Shown: positions 8,566 through 15,991 of the stretch, in pieces | Position numbering within the stretch: position 1 is the stretch's first letter | How the letters are laid out: the number at the start of each line of letters is the position of its first letter | Assembly (NCBI GenBank): GCA_051883095.1 | Contig: JBJETB010000003.1 | Span: forward strand, 1-22,246 | DNA length: 22,246 nucleotides | Direction: 5' to 3' | DNA from: SUG1106 sp051883095 | GTDB lineage: Bacteria > Bacillota > Clostridia > Peptostreptococcales > Anaerovoracaceae | Position numbers and translations under genes: made by a program | Notes under the pieces: model-generated | What the model was told of the DNA's origin: nothing | Database searches by the model: none | The model's input: the letters and a program-made list of their open reading frames with translations, nothing else

Positions 8566-8781
8566 TTATTTAATAATCTTTTCTTTCTTTCAGTAAAAGC
8601 AATACGAATGTTAATGAATAATAATGCAAATTTTATGCCTATTGTTTGCTTGTTGTCTCTCTTGTTTTTTGCCGCTGTTTTAGAGCCTTTTTAAAAGAAC
8701 GGGCTCTGAAAGCATCTTTTATCAAAGAGTTTTTCAGGAATTTTTCAAGAATTAATCCTATTTAGTCCTATTTTTATTTAT
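8566..8781 (-). other. intergenic gap between racemase and serine hydrolase genes
   Basis: AT-rich 216-nt gap with no gene. It holds a small hairpin AGAGCC/GGCTCT (8682-8707, 14-nt loop) without a T-tract on either strand, so it is not a convincing terminator. No promoter stands out. Whether the racemase and hydrolase genes share a transcript cannot be decided from this. Confidence 0.5.
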
Positions 8782-9489
8782 TTACTTCTGATGCTTCAGC
8801 TTTTTACCGCTGAAAAGAATTACCTTTTCCGCCAGAACCTCCATAGGGTCCACATAGTAATCGCCAAGTCCGTTATCATTCTTTATGATCGGAAGTTCCG
8901 TGCAGCCCAGTATGGCCCTGCTGCATCCGGCATCCTTGACGGCCTTTTCGATGCGTTCCCACGATGGCTTGTCCCAGGGCAGGCCCGCCTTGACTCTGTC
9001 GTAGATCTGATGCATGACCTCTTTCTGAATCTCCGGCTCCGGTGCGTAAGGAACCAGCCCTGCTGCTTCCATGTGTTTCTGATAAAGGCCGGTCTTTATG
9101 GTTCCGTCAGTTGCCAGGACTGCCACCATGGCCCCTGGTTCCTCCTCCGCAATCTTAGCCGTGGTTTCCTTGATCATGTGTATGATTGGTATGTTCAGCT
9201 TGTCAGCAATCATGTCGCCGAAGAAATGGGCTGTGTTGCAGGTTATGGCTATAGCCTCGCAGCCGCAGTTTTCCAGTGTTCTGGCATCTTCAAGCATTCT
9301 GCTGTAAACCTCATCATATTCGCCTTTAAGGATGGCTCCTGTTCTGTCCGGCATGCCTGAATCGCTGTAGATTACCATCCTTACATGCTCCTGATCGCAG
9401 GACGCGTCGGTCATCTCCGTAACGTATTTATAAAACAGCTGGGAGGCCATTGGTCCCATACCGCCGATAACTCCTATTTTCTTATCCAT
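8782..9489 (-). CDS. aspartate/glutamate racemase family protein
   Basis: A 235-residue cofactor-independent racemase. The N-terminus IGVIGGMGPMAS is typical of the aspartate racemase (RacD/YgeA) branch. The two catalytic cysteines sit in ITCNTAH (Cys84) and LGCTELP (Cys196), so both half-sites for two-base racemisation are intact. It would interconvert L- and D-aspartate, glutamate or a related amino acid in the cytoplasm. The ATG overlaps the end of the LD-carboxypeptidase gene by 16 nt and its AGGAGAAGGA site lies inside that gene, so the two are translationally coupled. Beside a wall-peptide hydrolase, turning released D-amino acids such as D-Glu into usable L-forms is a reasonable inference, not shown. 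Confidence 0.88.
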   Translation of the reverse strand: MDKKIGVIGGMGPMASQLFYKYVTEMTDASCDQEHVRMVIYSDSGMPDRTGAILKGEYDEVYSRMLEDARTLENCGCEAIAITCNTAHFFGDMIADKLNIPIIHMIKETTAKIAEEEPGAMVAVLATDGTIKTGLYQKHMEAAGLVPYAPEPEIQKEVMHQIYDRVKAGLPWDKPSWERIEKAVKDAGCSRAILGCTELPIIKNDNGLGDYYVDPMEVLAEKVILFSGKKLKHQK

Positions 9490-10388
9490 TTTATCCTTCT
9501 CCTCTCAGTATCCATCTCGCACATGGCTCCCATAGGTATAGTAATCATCGGGAATCCGTGGCCCGACTGGACATCGTACATAACAGGAATGTCCAGATCC
9601 TTCACCGCATCCATAATCGCTTCTGTCACGCCGTAGTTCTCGTCTTCCAGCTGACAATCGGTGAACTGTCCCAGCAGAATACCCTTTACTTTATCCAGTT
9701 TTCCGGCGTTTTTCAGCTGATAGATGTTGCGGTCCATGTTGCCGATGTGGCCTCCGATTTCTTCTATAAAAAGTATTCTCCCCTCGGTTTCCATCTCGTA
9801 TGGCGTGCCCAGAGAAGCGCACATTACACACAGGTTTCCGCCTGTCATAATGCCGCTGGCTCTGCCCTCTCTGGCAACCTTTAACGGCATGCCTTCGGGT
9901 GCTCTGTATTCGTAGTCGCCTTCGCACGTGAGCGCTTCAAAAAGGGCTTTTTTGCTTTCATCGTCAAAGTGTTCCAGCATGTTGGACGAAACCATAGGTC
10001 CGTGATATGTGATCAGGTCGCATTCCTGATTGAAAATCAGATGAAGTGTCGTGACATCGCTGTATCCCAGGAAGATTTTCCTGTTATTTCTGATAGCGTC
10101 CAGGTCCAGAAATTCCACTATACGGTTTCCTCCGTCGCCGCCTCTCAGGCAGAAAACAGCATCTACTTCTTTATCTTCAAACATCCTGTTAATCCACTCT
10201 GCCCGCATTTTTTCGTCTCCTGCCATGAATCCGCCTTTTGAAGCTGCAAGATTGTCTGCGGCCTTAACACGGAAGCCCATGTTTTCGAGCATTTCAATGC
10301 ATCTGGCCGCCCTATCGGCAGGTATGGCGGAGCACGGCGCCACAAGTCCTATAGTGTCTCCGGGCTTAAGTCTTTCAGGATAAATCAT
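9474..10388 (-). CDS. LD-carboxypeptidase, peptidase family S66 (LdcA/MccF/YkfA-like)
   Basis: A 304-residue cytoplasmic serine peptidase. The family landmarks are in order: PGDTIGLVAPCS near the N-terminus, the nucleophile in LGYSDVTTLH (Ser110), the catalytic Glu in LFIEEIGGHIGNMDR (Glu209 or Glu210) and the His in QSGHGFPMITIPMG (His277). S66 enzymes remove the terminal D-Ala from murein tetrapeptides (LdcA, YkfA) or cleave microcin C (MccF). The neighbours, a peptide importer, a racemase and a D,D-carboxypeptidase, favour the wall-peptide role. The ATG at 10388 has GAGGGGG 7 nt upstream and begins right at the conserved domain; an in-frame ATG 57 nt further up adds a non-conserved tail with no clear site. 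Confidence 0.88.
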   Translation of the reverse strand: MIYPERLKPGDTIGLVAPCSAIPADRAARCIEMLENMGFRVKAADNLAASKGGFMAGDEKMRAEWINRMFEDKEVDAVFCLRGGDGGNRIVEFLDLDAIRNNRKIFLGYSDVTTLHLIFNQECDLITYHGPMVSSNMLEHFDDESKKALFEALTCEGDYEYRAPEGMPLKVAREGRASGIMTGGNLCVMCASLGTPYEMETEGRILFIEEIGGHIGNMDRNIYQLKNAGKLDKVKGILLGQFTDCQLEDENYGVTEAIMDAVKDLDIPVMYDVQSGHGFPMITIPMGAMCEMDTERRRIKWIRK

Positions 10389-10554
10389 GATAATTCCCCC
10401 TCGTATTTTTAACTTGTCGCAATAAAAATGCAATTTATATGCCACTTCCGTTTCGCTGCTATGTCACCGCTGCGTCACTGCGCTCGCCGGCGATTTCATC
10501 GGTACGATTTTTGCTTAATATGTTGTCAATCCATATTCATAAAGGAGCATTAAT

Positions 10555-11697
10555 ATGAAAAAATTTTTCCTCTTGCTGATTTCTCTCTGCATGATGGCTG
10601 CGTGTACGGTCGGTGCTTTTGCGGAGTCAGATGCTGTTTCTGCGGATACTGCTTCTGCTGACATCGACCAGGCGCCTCATAGCAAAGCTGCTATTTTATA
10701 TGAAGCAACTACCGATACTGTTTTCTACAAAAAAAATGCTGACATGGAGCTTCCTCCGGCCAGCATGACCAAGGTTATGACTGCTGTTTTAGTGCTCGAA
10801 CAGAATCCCGAACTCGAGGGAACCTTCACTGTATCAGAAAATGCCGTAAAACAATATTACTGCAGCAGCATGGGCTACCCTCACCTCAAGGCCGACGAAA
10901 TCATCTCCTACAAAGACTGCATGGCCTATATGCTGATTCCTTCGGCAAACGAAGCTGCCACCGCCTTCGCCTTCGAAATCGGCGGCGACATGGAGACCTT
11001 CATTCAGATGATGAACGATAAGGCTAAGGAGCTGGGCTGCACCGGCACCCAGTTCAAAGACCCTGTCGGTCTTTCCGCTTCGGATCACTACACCACTCCG
11101 AGAGACATGGTTAAAATCTGCCGGTATGCCATGTCCTTCGACAGCTTCCGTGAAGCCGTTTCTGCTGATTCCGTCACGGTTCCGGTATCCAATATGCGTG
11201 ACGAAAGTTATGAATGCTATACTACAAACTACGTCAAGTTCCCAGATGACAGGTACGAAAGCCCTTACTCTCAGTACGTCACCGGCGTCAAAACCGGGTG
11301 GACTCCGGCTGCGGGCTGGTGCTTCTCAGGCTGCATGGAAAAGGACGGCCTGGTATGGTATTCCGTGGTCATGGGCGGCGACGAAGAGTGGTATGACGAA
11401 GAACGTATAATACAAGGCGATTTCAGGGATACCATCAACCTGTACAGCCTGACCGAGGGCGTCACTGCCGAACAGCTTGAAGCCATGCACAGCGCCGGTG
11501 CCGGCAGTGGCTTTTGGGGCGTCGTCGGTGGCGGCAGTGCTGCAGGGCTTGACGGCGAAGCCGACGGCGGCGCTTTCGCCCTGCCTGCAGTGGCCGGAGT
11601 TGTGGCGGCTGCGGTTGTGGCGGTTATGGCCATTGCTCTGATCGTGCGCGCCGCCATGAAAGGCAGGAAAGGCAAGAAATGCCCGAAGTCTGATTAA
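10555..11697 (+). CDS. D-alanyl-D-alanine carboxypeptidase (S11, DacA/DacF family) with a C-terminal membrane anchor
   Basis: A 380-residue low-molecular-weight penicillin-binding protein. A signal peptide ends at about AFA-ES (23/24). The active-site motifs are SMTK (Ser70, Lys73), SAN (130-132) and KTG (246-248), spaced as in the family, so it should trim the terminal D-Ala from wall pentapeptides outside the cell. The usual PBP5 C-terminal beta domain with amphipathic helix is missing. After the catalytic domain come a Gly/Ala-rich linker (about 315-341), one clear transmembrane helix (about 342-366) and a basic tail RAAMKGRKGKK. The start has AAAGGAG 7 nt upstream. This is the only recognised plus-strand gene; it is divergent from the LD-carboxypeptidase gene, whose substrate (tetrapeptides) it would help create. 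The 3' part looks more GC-rich than the 5' end. Confidence 0.9.
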   Translation: MKKFFLLLISLCMMAACTVGAFAESDAVSADTASADIDQAPHSKAAILYEATTDTVFYKKNADMELPPASMTKVMTAVLVLEQNPELEGTFTVSENAVKQYYCSSMGYPHLKADEIISYKDCMAYMLIPSANEAATAFAFEIGGDMETFIQMMNDKAKELGCTGTQFKDPVGLSASDHYTTPRDMVKICRYAMSFDSFREAVSADSVTVPVSNMRDESYECYTTNYVKFPDDRYESPYSQYVTGVKTGWTPAAGWCFSGCMEKDGLVWYSVVMGGDEEWYDEERIIQGDFRDTINLYSLTEGVTAEQLEAMHSAGAGSGFWGVVGGGSAAGLDGEADGGAFALPAVAGVVAAAVVAVMAIALIVRAAMKGRKGKKCPKSD

Positions 11698-11756
11698 TTC
11701 GGCTGCACGGTGCCTCCGGCAGTGTCCGAGACTGTGATGTTGTTCGGTTTGAGCTG

Positions 11757-11801
11757 AAATCTCCACCATTTTTGCGGTTTTTTGCGAAATGGTGGAGATT
11801 T
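11757..11801 (+). terminator. long perfect hairpin terminator after dacA
   Basis: AAATCTCCACCATTT (11757-11771) and AAATGGTGGAGATTT (11787-11801) are perfect 15-bp arms around a T-rich 15-nt loop. On the plus strand the stem ends in TTTTTCG, 60 nt after the dacA stop. The stem is unusually long for a simple terminator and has a diverged inverted copy at 11921-11955. Confidence 0.8.
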
Positions 11802-11855
11802 TTCGTGCTTTCACTCTTACTGAGTTCAGTGGGAAAAATCCTCATCCGGCTCAAG

Positions 11856-11871
11856 CGTTGAAATTTCAACG
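11856..11871. repeat. 16-bp perfect palindrome
   Basis: CGTTGAAATTTCAACG is a perfect self-complementary 16-mer lying between the two related hairpins of this gap. It could be a protein-binding site; nothing in the sequence shows what binds it. Confidence 0.5.
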
Positions 11872-11920
11872 TTTTACATATTATTACATGTAGCCAGGCA
11901 GTCAGCGAGACGTGAATTTT

Positions 11921-11955
11921 TCCACCAAAATCGCAAAAACGGCCAAAAAGGTGGA
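11921..11955 (-). repeat. second TCCACC...GGTGGA hairpin, inverted relative of 11757-11801
   Basis: Arms TCCACC (11921-11926) and GGTGGA (11950-11955). Its reverse complement aligns with the core of the hairpin at 11757-11801 over about 37 nt: CTCCACC, a T-run, a GCGG/GCCG core, TTTTTGCGA and TTGGTGGA or ATGGTGGA. The stem is much less perfect than in the first copy. Confidence 0.6.
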
Positions 11956-11991
11956 GTCTGGCATGTAATTCATGGCTGTCATATAGAAGAT

Positions 11992-12024
11992 AAAAAACAG
12001 GCAACCGGCTCATCGCACCGGTTG
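11992..12024 (-). terminator. intrinsic terminator of ppdK
   Basis: On the minus strand CAACCGG and CCGGTTG (12018-12024 and 12002-12008) close a 9-nt loop. They are followed by CCTG and a six-T run (11992-11997), about 30-60 nt beyond the ppdK stop. Confidence 0.8.
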
Positions 12025-12054
12025 TCTGCTTCCTGTTTATCTGCTTCCCTATAA

Positions 12055-14682
12055 TTATTTTTTCTCAGCGATGGCCGCCTGTGCTGCCGCAAGCCTTGCG
12101 ATAGGCACACGGAACGGTGAGCAGGACACGTAGTCCAGTCCTATCCTGTGGCAGAATTCCACTGAGCTCGGGTCTCCTCCATGCTCTCCGCATACTCCTG
12201 TGTGGAGATTGCTGTTTGCTTCCTTTCCAATCTTTATCGCCCTCTTCATCAGCTGGCCCACTCCCTTCTGGTCAAGCTTTGCAAAAGGATCGTTTTCGAA
12301 TATCTTGTTCTCATAGTATGAGCCAAGGAACTTGCCTGCATCATCTCTCGAGAAGCCGTAGGTCATCTGGGTCAGGTCGTTGGTTCCGAAACTGAAGAAA
12401 TCAGCCACTCCTGCTATCTCATCTGCTGTCACGCAGGCTCTAGGGATTTCAATCATGGTTCCTACCTTGTACTTAAGCTCTGCTCCTGCAGCTGCAATTT
12501 CTGCATCGGCGGTCTCTGTTACAATCTTCTTTACAAAATCCAGTTCCTTCACATCTGATGTAAGCGGTATCATTATTTCAGGCACCATATCCCAGTCAGG
12601 ATGTGCCTTCTTCACCTTGAGGGCCGCACGGATTACTGCCTTTGTCTGCATCCTTGGAATTTCAGGATAGGTTATGGCAAGTCTCAGTCCTCTGTGTCCC
12701 ATCATAGGGTTGAACTCGTGCAGCGAAGTGATGATGTCCTTTATCTCTTCCACTGTTTTTCCCTGTGCATCTGCCAGCTTCTTTATGTCTTCCTCTTCTG
12801 TAGGAAGGAATTCATGGAGCGGCGGGTCGAGGAAACGGATGGTCACAGGATATCCTTCAAGGGCTTCAAAGAGGCCTTCAAAATCTCCCTGCTGATATGG
12901 CAGTATCTTTTCGAGGGCTGCTTCTCTTTCCTCTACTGTGTCGGAGCATATCATCTCTCTGAAGGCGGCTATTCTGTCCTCTTCAAAGAACATGTGCTCA
13001 GTACGGCAAAGGCCTATTCCCTCTGCTCCAAGCTCGCGGGCTTTCTTCGCATCGGAAGGTGTGTCAGCATTGGTTCTCACCTTCAGTCTTCTGTACTTGT
13101 CCGCCCATGCCATAATTCTTCCGAATTCTCCCGCTATCACTGCATCTGTTGTCGGGATGATTCCTTCATAGATGTTTCCTGTGGTTCCGTCAAGAGATAT
13201 CTCTGAACCCTCTGTAAAGGTCTTTCCTCCCAGGGTGAATTTCTTGTTTTCTTCGTCCATATTTATATCTCCGCAGCCTGATACGCAGCATGTTCCCATG
13301 CCTCTCGCTACTACTGCCGCATGAGATGTCATGCCTCCGCGCACAGTGAGGATTCCCTGGGCCGCTTTCATCCCCGTAATGTCCTCAGGGGAAGTTTCAA
13401 GACGTACAAGCACAACCTTCTCGCCTCTAGCCGCCCATTCCACTGCATCATCTGCGTTGAAGACAACCTTTCCGCAGGCTGCTCCTGGTGATGCTCCAAG
13501 GCCCTTTCCTATAAGTGCTGCCGCTTTAAGCTCTGCTGCATCAAACTGTGGGTGCAGGAGGGTATCAAGGTTTCTAGGGTCTATCATGGCCACTGCTTCT
13601 TCTTCGGTTCTCATTCCTTCATCCACCAGGTCGCAGGCTATCTTTAAGGCTGCCTGGGCTGTTCTCTTGCCGTTTCTTGTCTGGAGCATGAAAAGCTTTC
13701 TGTCCTGAATGGTAAATTCCATGTCCTGCATGTCTCTGTAGTGGTTTTCAAGGGTTCTGCATACGTCCTTGAACTGCTCGAATACCTCAGGCATTACTTC
13801 TGCAAGGGACTCTATAGGCTGTGGTGTACGTACACCTGCTACCACGTCTTCCCCCTGGGCGTTGAGCAGGAACTCTCCCATGAGCTTCTTTTCTCCTGTT
13901 GCCGGGTCACGGGTAAAGGCCACTCCTGTTCCTGATTCATCGGACCAGTTTCCGAAGGCCATTTCCTGTACATTCACTGCTGTTCCCCATGAATACGGGA
14001 TATCGTTGTCGCGGCGGTATACGTTGGCTCGAGGGTTGTCCCATGATCTGAATACAGCTTTGATTGCTCCCATGAGCTGTTCTCTCGGGTCGTCAGGGAA
14101 ATCCTCTCCTATCTTTTCCCTGTATTCGGCCTTAAACTGGTCTGCCAGCTCCTTAAGGTCTGCTGCTGTAAGGTCCACGTCCTGAGTAACACCACGTTTT
14201 TCCTTCATCCGGTCGATAAGCTCTTCGAAATATTTTTTGCCTACCTCCATAACCACATCCGAGTACATCTGGATGAATCTTCTGTAGCAGTCTCTGGCCC
14301 ATCTTTCGTTGCCGGTCTTGGCGGCCACTACCTCTACAACCTCTTCATTGAGACCGAGATTGAGGATGGTGTCCATCATGCCCGGCATGGATGCTCTTGC
14401 TCCTGAGCGCACTGATACCAGCAGCGGATTTTCCTTGTCTCCGAACTTCTTTCCCGTGATTTCCTCCATTTTAGTTACGGCCTCATCTATCTGAGTCTTT
14501 ATCTCGTCGTTTATCTGACGGCCGTCTTCGTAATATTGTGTGCATGCTTCTGTAGTTATGGTGAATCCCTGAGGGACAGGAAGACCAAGTCTTGTCATCT
14601 CCGCAAGGTTGGCGCCCTTGCCGCCCAGCAGATTTCTCATGCCCGCTTCTCCTTCAGAAAACATGTATACCCACTTCGCCAT
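12055..14682 (-). CDS. ppdK: pyruvate, phosphate dikinase
   Basis: An 875-residue protein, essentially the length of the classical clostridial enzyme (about 874). It interconverts pyruvate + ATP + Pi and PEP + AMP + PPi in the cytoplasm, serving PPi-linked glycolysis or PEP supply in anaerobes. The N-terminal nucleotide-binding domain has NLLGGKGANLAEM and SVRSGARASMPGMMDT. The swivelling phosphohistidine domain has GGMTSHAAVVARGMG with His454. The C-terminal PEP/pyruvate barrel ends with GVCGEHGGDP (catalytic Cys831) and CSPFRVPIARLAAAQA. The start ATG at 14682 follows AAGGAGG by 8 nt and begins with the conserved AKWVYMF; the longer in-frame opening lacks this support. No partner genes adjoin; it is a single-gene unit with its own terminator. 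Confidence 0.97.
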   Translation of the reverse strand: MAKWVYMFSEGEAGMRNLLGGKGANLAEMTRLGLPVPQGFTITTEACTQYYEDGRQINDEIKTQIDEAVTKMEEITGKKFGDKENPLLVSVRSGARASMPGMMDTILNLGLNEEVVEVVAAKTGNERWARDCYRRFIQMYSDVVMEVGKKYFEELIDRMKEKRGVTQDVDLTAADLKELADQFKAEYREKIGEDFPDDPREQLMGAIKAVFRSWDNPRANVYRRDNDIPYSWGTAVNVQEMAFGNWSDESGTGVAFTRDPATGEKKLMGEFLLNAQGEDVVAGVRTPQPIESLAEVMPEVFEQFKDVCRTLENHYRDMQDMEFTIQDRKLFMLQTRNGKRTAQAALKIACDLVDEGMRTEEEAVAMIDPRNLDTLLHPQFDAAELKAAALIGKGLGASPGAACGKVVFNADDAVEWAARGEKVVLVRLETSPEDITGMKAAQGILTVRGGMTSHAAVVARGMGTCCVSGCGDINMDEENKKFTLGGKTFTEGSEISLDGTTGNIYEGIIPTTDAVIAGEFGRIMAWADKYRRLKVRTNADTPSDAKKARELGAEGIGLCRTEHMFFEEDRIAAFREMICSDTVEEREAALEKILPYQQGDFEGLFEALEGYPVTIRFLDPPLHEFLPTEEEDIKKLADAQGKTVEEIKDIITSLHEFNPMMGHRGLRLAITYPEIPRMQTKAVIRAALKVKKAHPDWDMVPEIMIPLTSDVKELDFVKKIVTETADAEIAAAGAELKYKVGTMIEIPRACVTADEIAGVADFFSFGTNDLTQMTYGFSRDDAGKFLGSYYENKIFENDPFAKLDQKGVGQLMKRAIKIGKEANSNLHTGVCGEHGGDPSSVEFCHRIGLDYVSCSPFRVPIARLAAAQAAIAEKK

Positions 14683-14707
14683 TTTTACTACCTCCTTAGT
14701 ATTTTTA

Positions 14708-14725
14708 TGCAATAATAGTATTGCA
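14708..14725. promoter_or_regulatory. inverted repeat TGCAATA-ATAG-TATTGCA just upstream of ppdK
   Basis: Perfect 7-bp arms with a 4-nt centre, ending 26 nt before the ppdK ATG and just upstream of its AAGGAGG. The place suits an operator or an mRNA leader hairpin. No regulator can be named. Confidence 0.35.
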
Positions 14726-14800
14726 ATAAGCATGCCATCCTATAAGATGCCTTTTGGGGGGCTGGCTGGGCTTTCTTGCTGATTTTCCAAATGGGCGATT

Positions 14801-14840
14801 TCTTTTTCTTTTTGCAAAGAAAATCGGACAAAATGAAAAT
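14801..14840. repeat. direct repeat copy A upstream of ppdK
   Basis: Begins with TCTTTTTCTT and ends with a 21-mer (14820-14840) that matches copy B at 19 of 21 positions. Internally GATT-TCTTT/AAAGAAAATC can fold into a hairpin. Confidence 0.55.
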
Positions 14841-14950
14841 AAACACCATATGCTTCCTGTTAGGATACTTTATTTTACCGTATAATTTACATTTACACCC
14901 TTCAATGAGATTTTCTCGTCTCCGAAGATGGCCGTTTTTTTCAAAAGTGC

Positions 14951-14995
14951 TCTTTTTCTTTGCAAAAATACAAAAAAATCAGCCAAAATGAAAAT
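14951..14995. repeat. direct repeat copy B upstream of ppdK
   Basis: Begins with the same TCTTTTTCTT and ends with the related 21-mer (14975-14995). It differs from copy A by a few inserted bases in the A-rich middle. The copies start 150 nt apart. Confidence 0.55.
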
Positions 14996-15032
14996 TCCCC
15001 GACCAGATTAGATAATATGCCTGGCACACAAG

Positions 15033-15070
15033 AAAAAAAATCGCCGGAGGACATCATCTGCCTCCGACGG
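15033..15070 (-). terminator. intrinsic terminator of the kce gene
   Basis: On the minus strand CCGTCGGAGG (15061-15070) pairs with CCTCCGGCG (15042-15050) across a 10-nt loop, with one T:G-type imperfection. It is followed by an eight-T run (15033-15040). It begins 25 nt past the stop at 15096. Confidence 0.88.
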
Positions 15071-15095
15071 TTTTGCTCGTCGATATGTAATTAAA

Positions 15096-15926
15096 CTATT
15101 TCAGAGGTGCTAAGCCGAGGATTTCTCTTGCTTCAGCAGGAGTAGCAACTTCTCTGCCGAGTAACTTAGCGAGCTGAACTACCTTTTCTACCATCTGGCC
15201 GTTGGATTCTGCCAGAACGCCCTTTTCCATGTAAAGGTTGTCTTCGAAACCAACTCTTACGTGTCCGCCGAGGCAGATTGTAGCAGCAGCGATGTGCCAT
15301 GCGTTCTTGCCAAGGCCTGTTGCAGTCCAGGTTGAACCTTCAGGAATGGATTCTACCATGTATACCAGGTCTCTGATAGTAGCTGACATCTGAACGCCGA
15401 GAACGAAGTCCCAGTGAATAGGCTTTACTAAGTAGCCCTTCTTGTAAGCTGTCTTCATAGCGATGTCGATCATGCCCTTGTCGAATACTTCGCATTCAGG
15501 CTTGATGCCTCTTTCCTGCATGATCTTAGCGAAGTTAACGATTGTATTGTCAGTGTTTACGAAAATTTCGTCTCCGCCGAAGTTGCAGGTACCGCAGTCA
15601 AGTGTAGCCATTTCCGGTGTAGGAACTACTTCTGTGGACTGTAATCTTTCCAGATCAGTCATACCAACTGCTCCGCCTGTTGAAGGCTGGATGATTGCAT
15701 CAGGACATTCCTTTCTGATAGCATCGATACATTCCTGGAATCTGCCCTTGTCCTGAGTAGGAGTACCGTCGTCCCATCTTACGTGAAGGTGAATAAGGGA
15801 AGCGCCTGCATCATAAGCTGACTTGGCCTCTCTTACGATTTCCTCTACTGTGTAAGGCACGTTAGGGTTCTGTTCCTTAGTAACTTCTGCACCGCAAATA
15901 CATGCACTGATAATTAATTTTTCCAT
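15096..15926 (-). CDS. kce: 3-keto-5-aminohexanoate cleavage enzyme family protein (BKACE)
   Basis: A 276-residue Zn-dependent TIM-barrel enzyme of the usual length. The residues known for Kce are present: Glu14 in CGAEVTKEQ, the Zn ligands His46 and His48 in LIHLHVRWDDGTPTQD, Ser82 in QPSTGG, and RVGFEDNLY with Arg224, Glu228 and Asp229. Kce condenses 3-keto-5-aminohexanoate with acetyl-CoA to give 3-aminobutyryl-CoA and acetoacetate in lysine fermentation. The wider BKACE family cleaves other beta-keto acids, and no other lysine-fermentation gene is in view, so the substrate is open. The ATG at 15926 has AAAGGAG 6 nt upstream. It has its own strong promoter inside the rapZ 3' end and its own terminator, so it is probably monocistronic. 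Confidence 0.87.
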   Translation of the reverse strand: MEKLIISACICGAEVTKEQNPNVPYTVEEIVREAKSAYDAGASLIHLHVRWDDGTPTQDKGRFQECIDAIRKECPDAIIQPSTGGAVGMTDLERLQSTEVVPTPEMATLDCGTCNFGGDEIFVNTDNTIVNFAKIMQERGIKPECEVFDKGMIDIAMKTAYKKGYLVKPIHWDFVLGVQMSATIRDLVYMVESIPEGSTWTATGLGKNAWHIAAATICLGGHVRVGFEDNLYMEKGVLAESNGQMVEKVVQLAKLLGREVATPAEAREILGLAPLK

Positions 15927-15991
15927 GTTTATCTCCTTTTTTCTTAAAAATATTAACAGAAATTTAAACACGAATTACTACATACATTATT

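Larger units (their letters stand above)
11698..12054. other. convergent intergenic region with paired hairpins, no gene seen
   Basis: A 357-nt space between the 3' ends of dacA and ppdK. It holds the dacA terminator (11757-11801), a 16-bp palindrome (11856-11871), an inverted relative of the first hairpin (11921-11955) and the ppdK terminator (11992-12024). I see no convincing reading frame; the ones that cross it are continuations antisense to dacA. Confidence 0.6.
14683..15095. other. ppdK upstream region with direct repeats, no gene seen
   Basis: A 413-nt gap that should hold the ppdK promoter. No good -35/-10 pair stands out. It contains a short inverted repeat close to ppdK (14708-14725), two diverged direct repeats (14801-14840 and 14951-14995) and the kce terminator at the far end. 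A 71-codon plus-strand frame (14776-14991) is low-complexity F/K-rich, covers the repeats and is not believed. Confidence 0.6.

Noticed and set aside
8682..8707. Terminator between racemase and hydrolase genes
   Set aside because: The 6-bp stem has a 14-nt loop and no T-tract on either strand.
10511..10539. dacA promoter TTGCTT-17-TATTCA
   Set aside because: Transcription would begin inside the AAAGGAG site, leaving almost no leader. Other hexamer pairs in the divergent gap were no better, so no promoter is called.
10600..10611. Lipoprotein signal in the DacA-like protein (MAAC)
   Set aside because: The residue at -3 is Met, and a better signal peptidase I site AFA-ES follows. The protein also has its own C-terminal anchor.
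14776..14991. 71-codon plus-strand frame upstream of ppdK
   Set aside because: Low-complexity Phe/Lys-rich translation of T- and A-runs spanning two repeats. No ribosome binding site.
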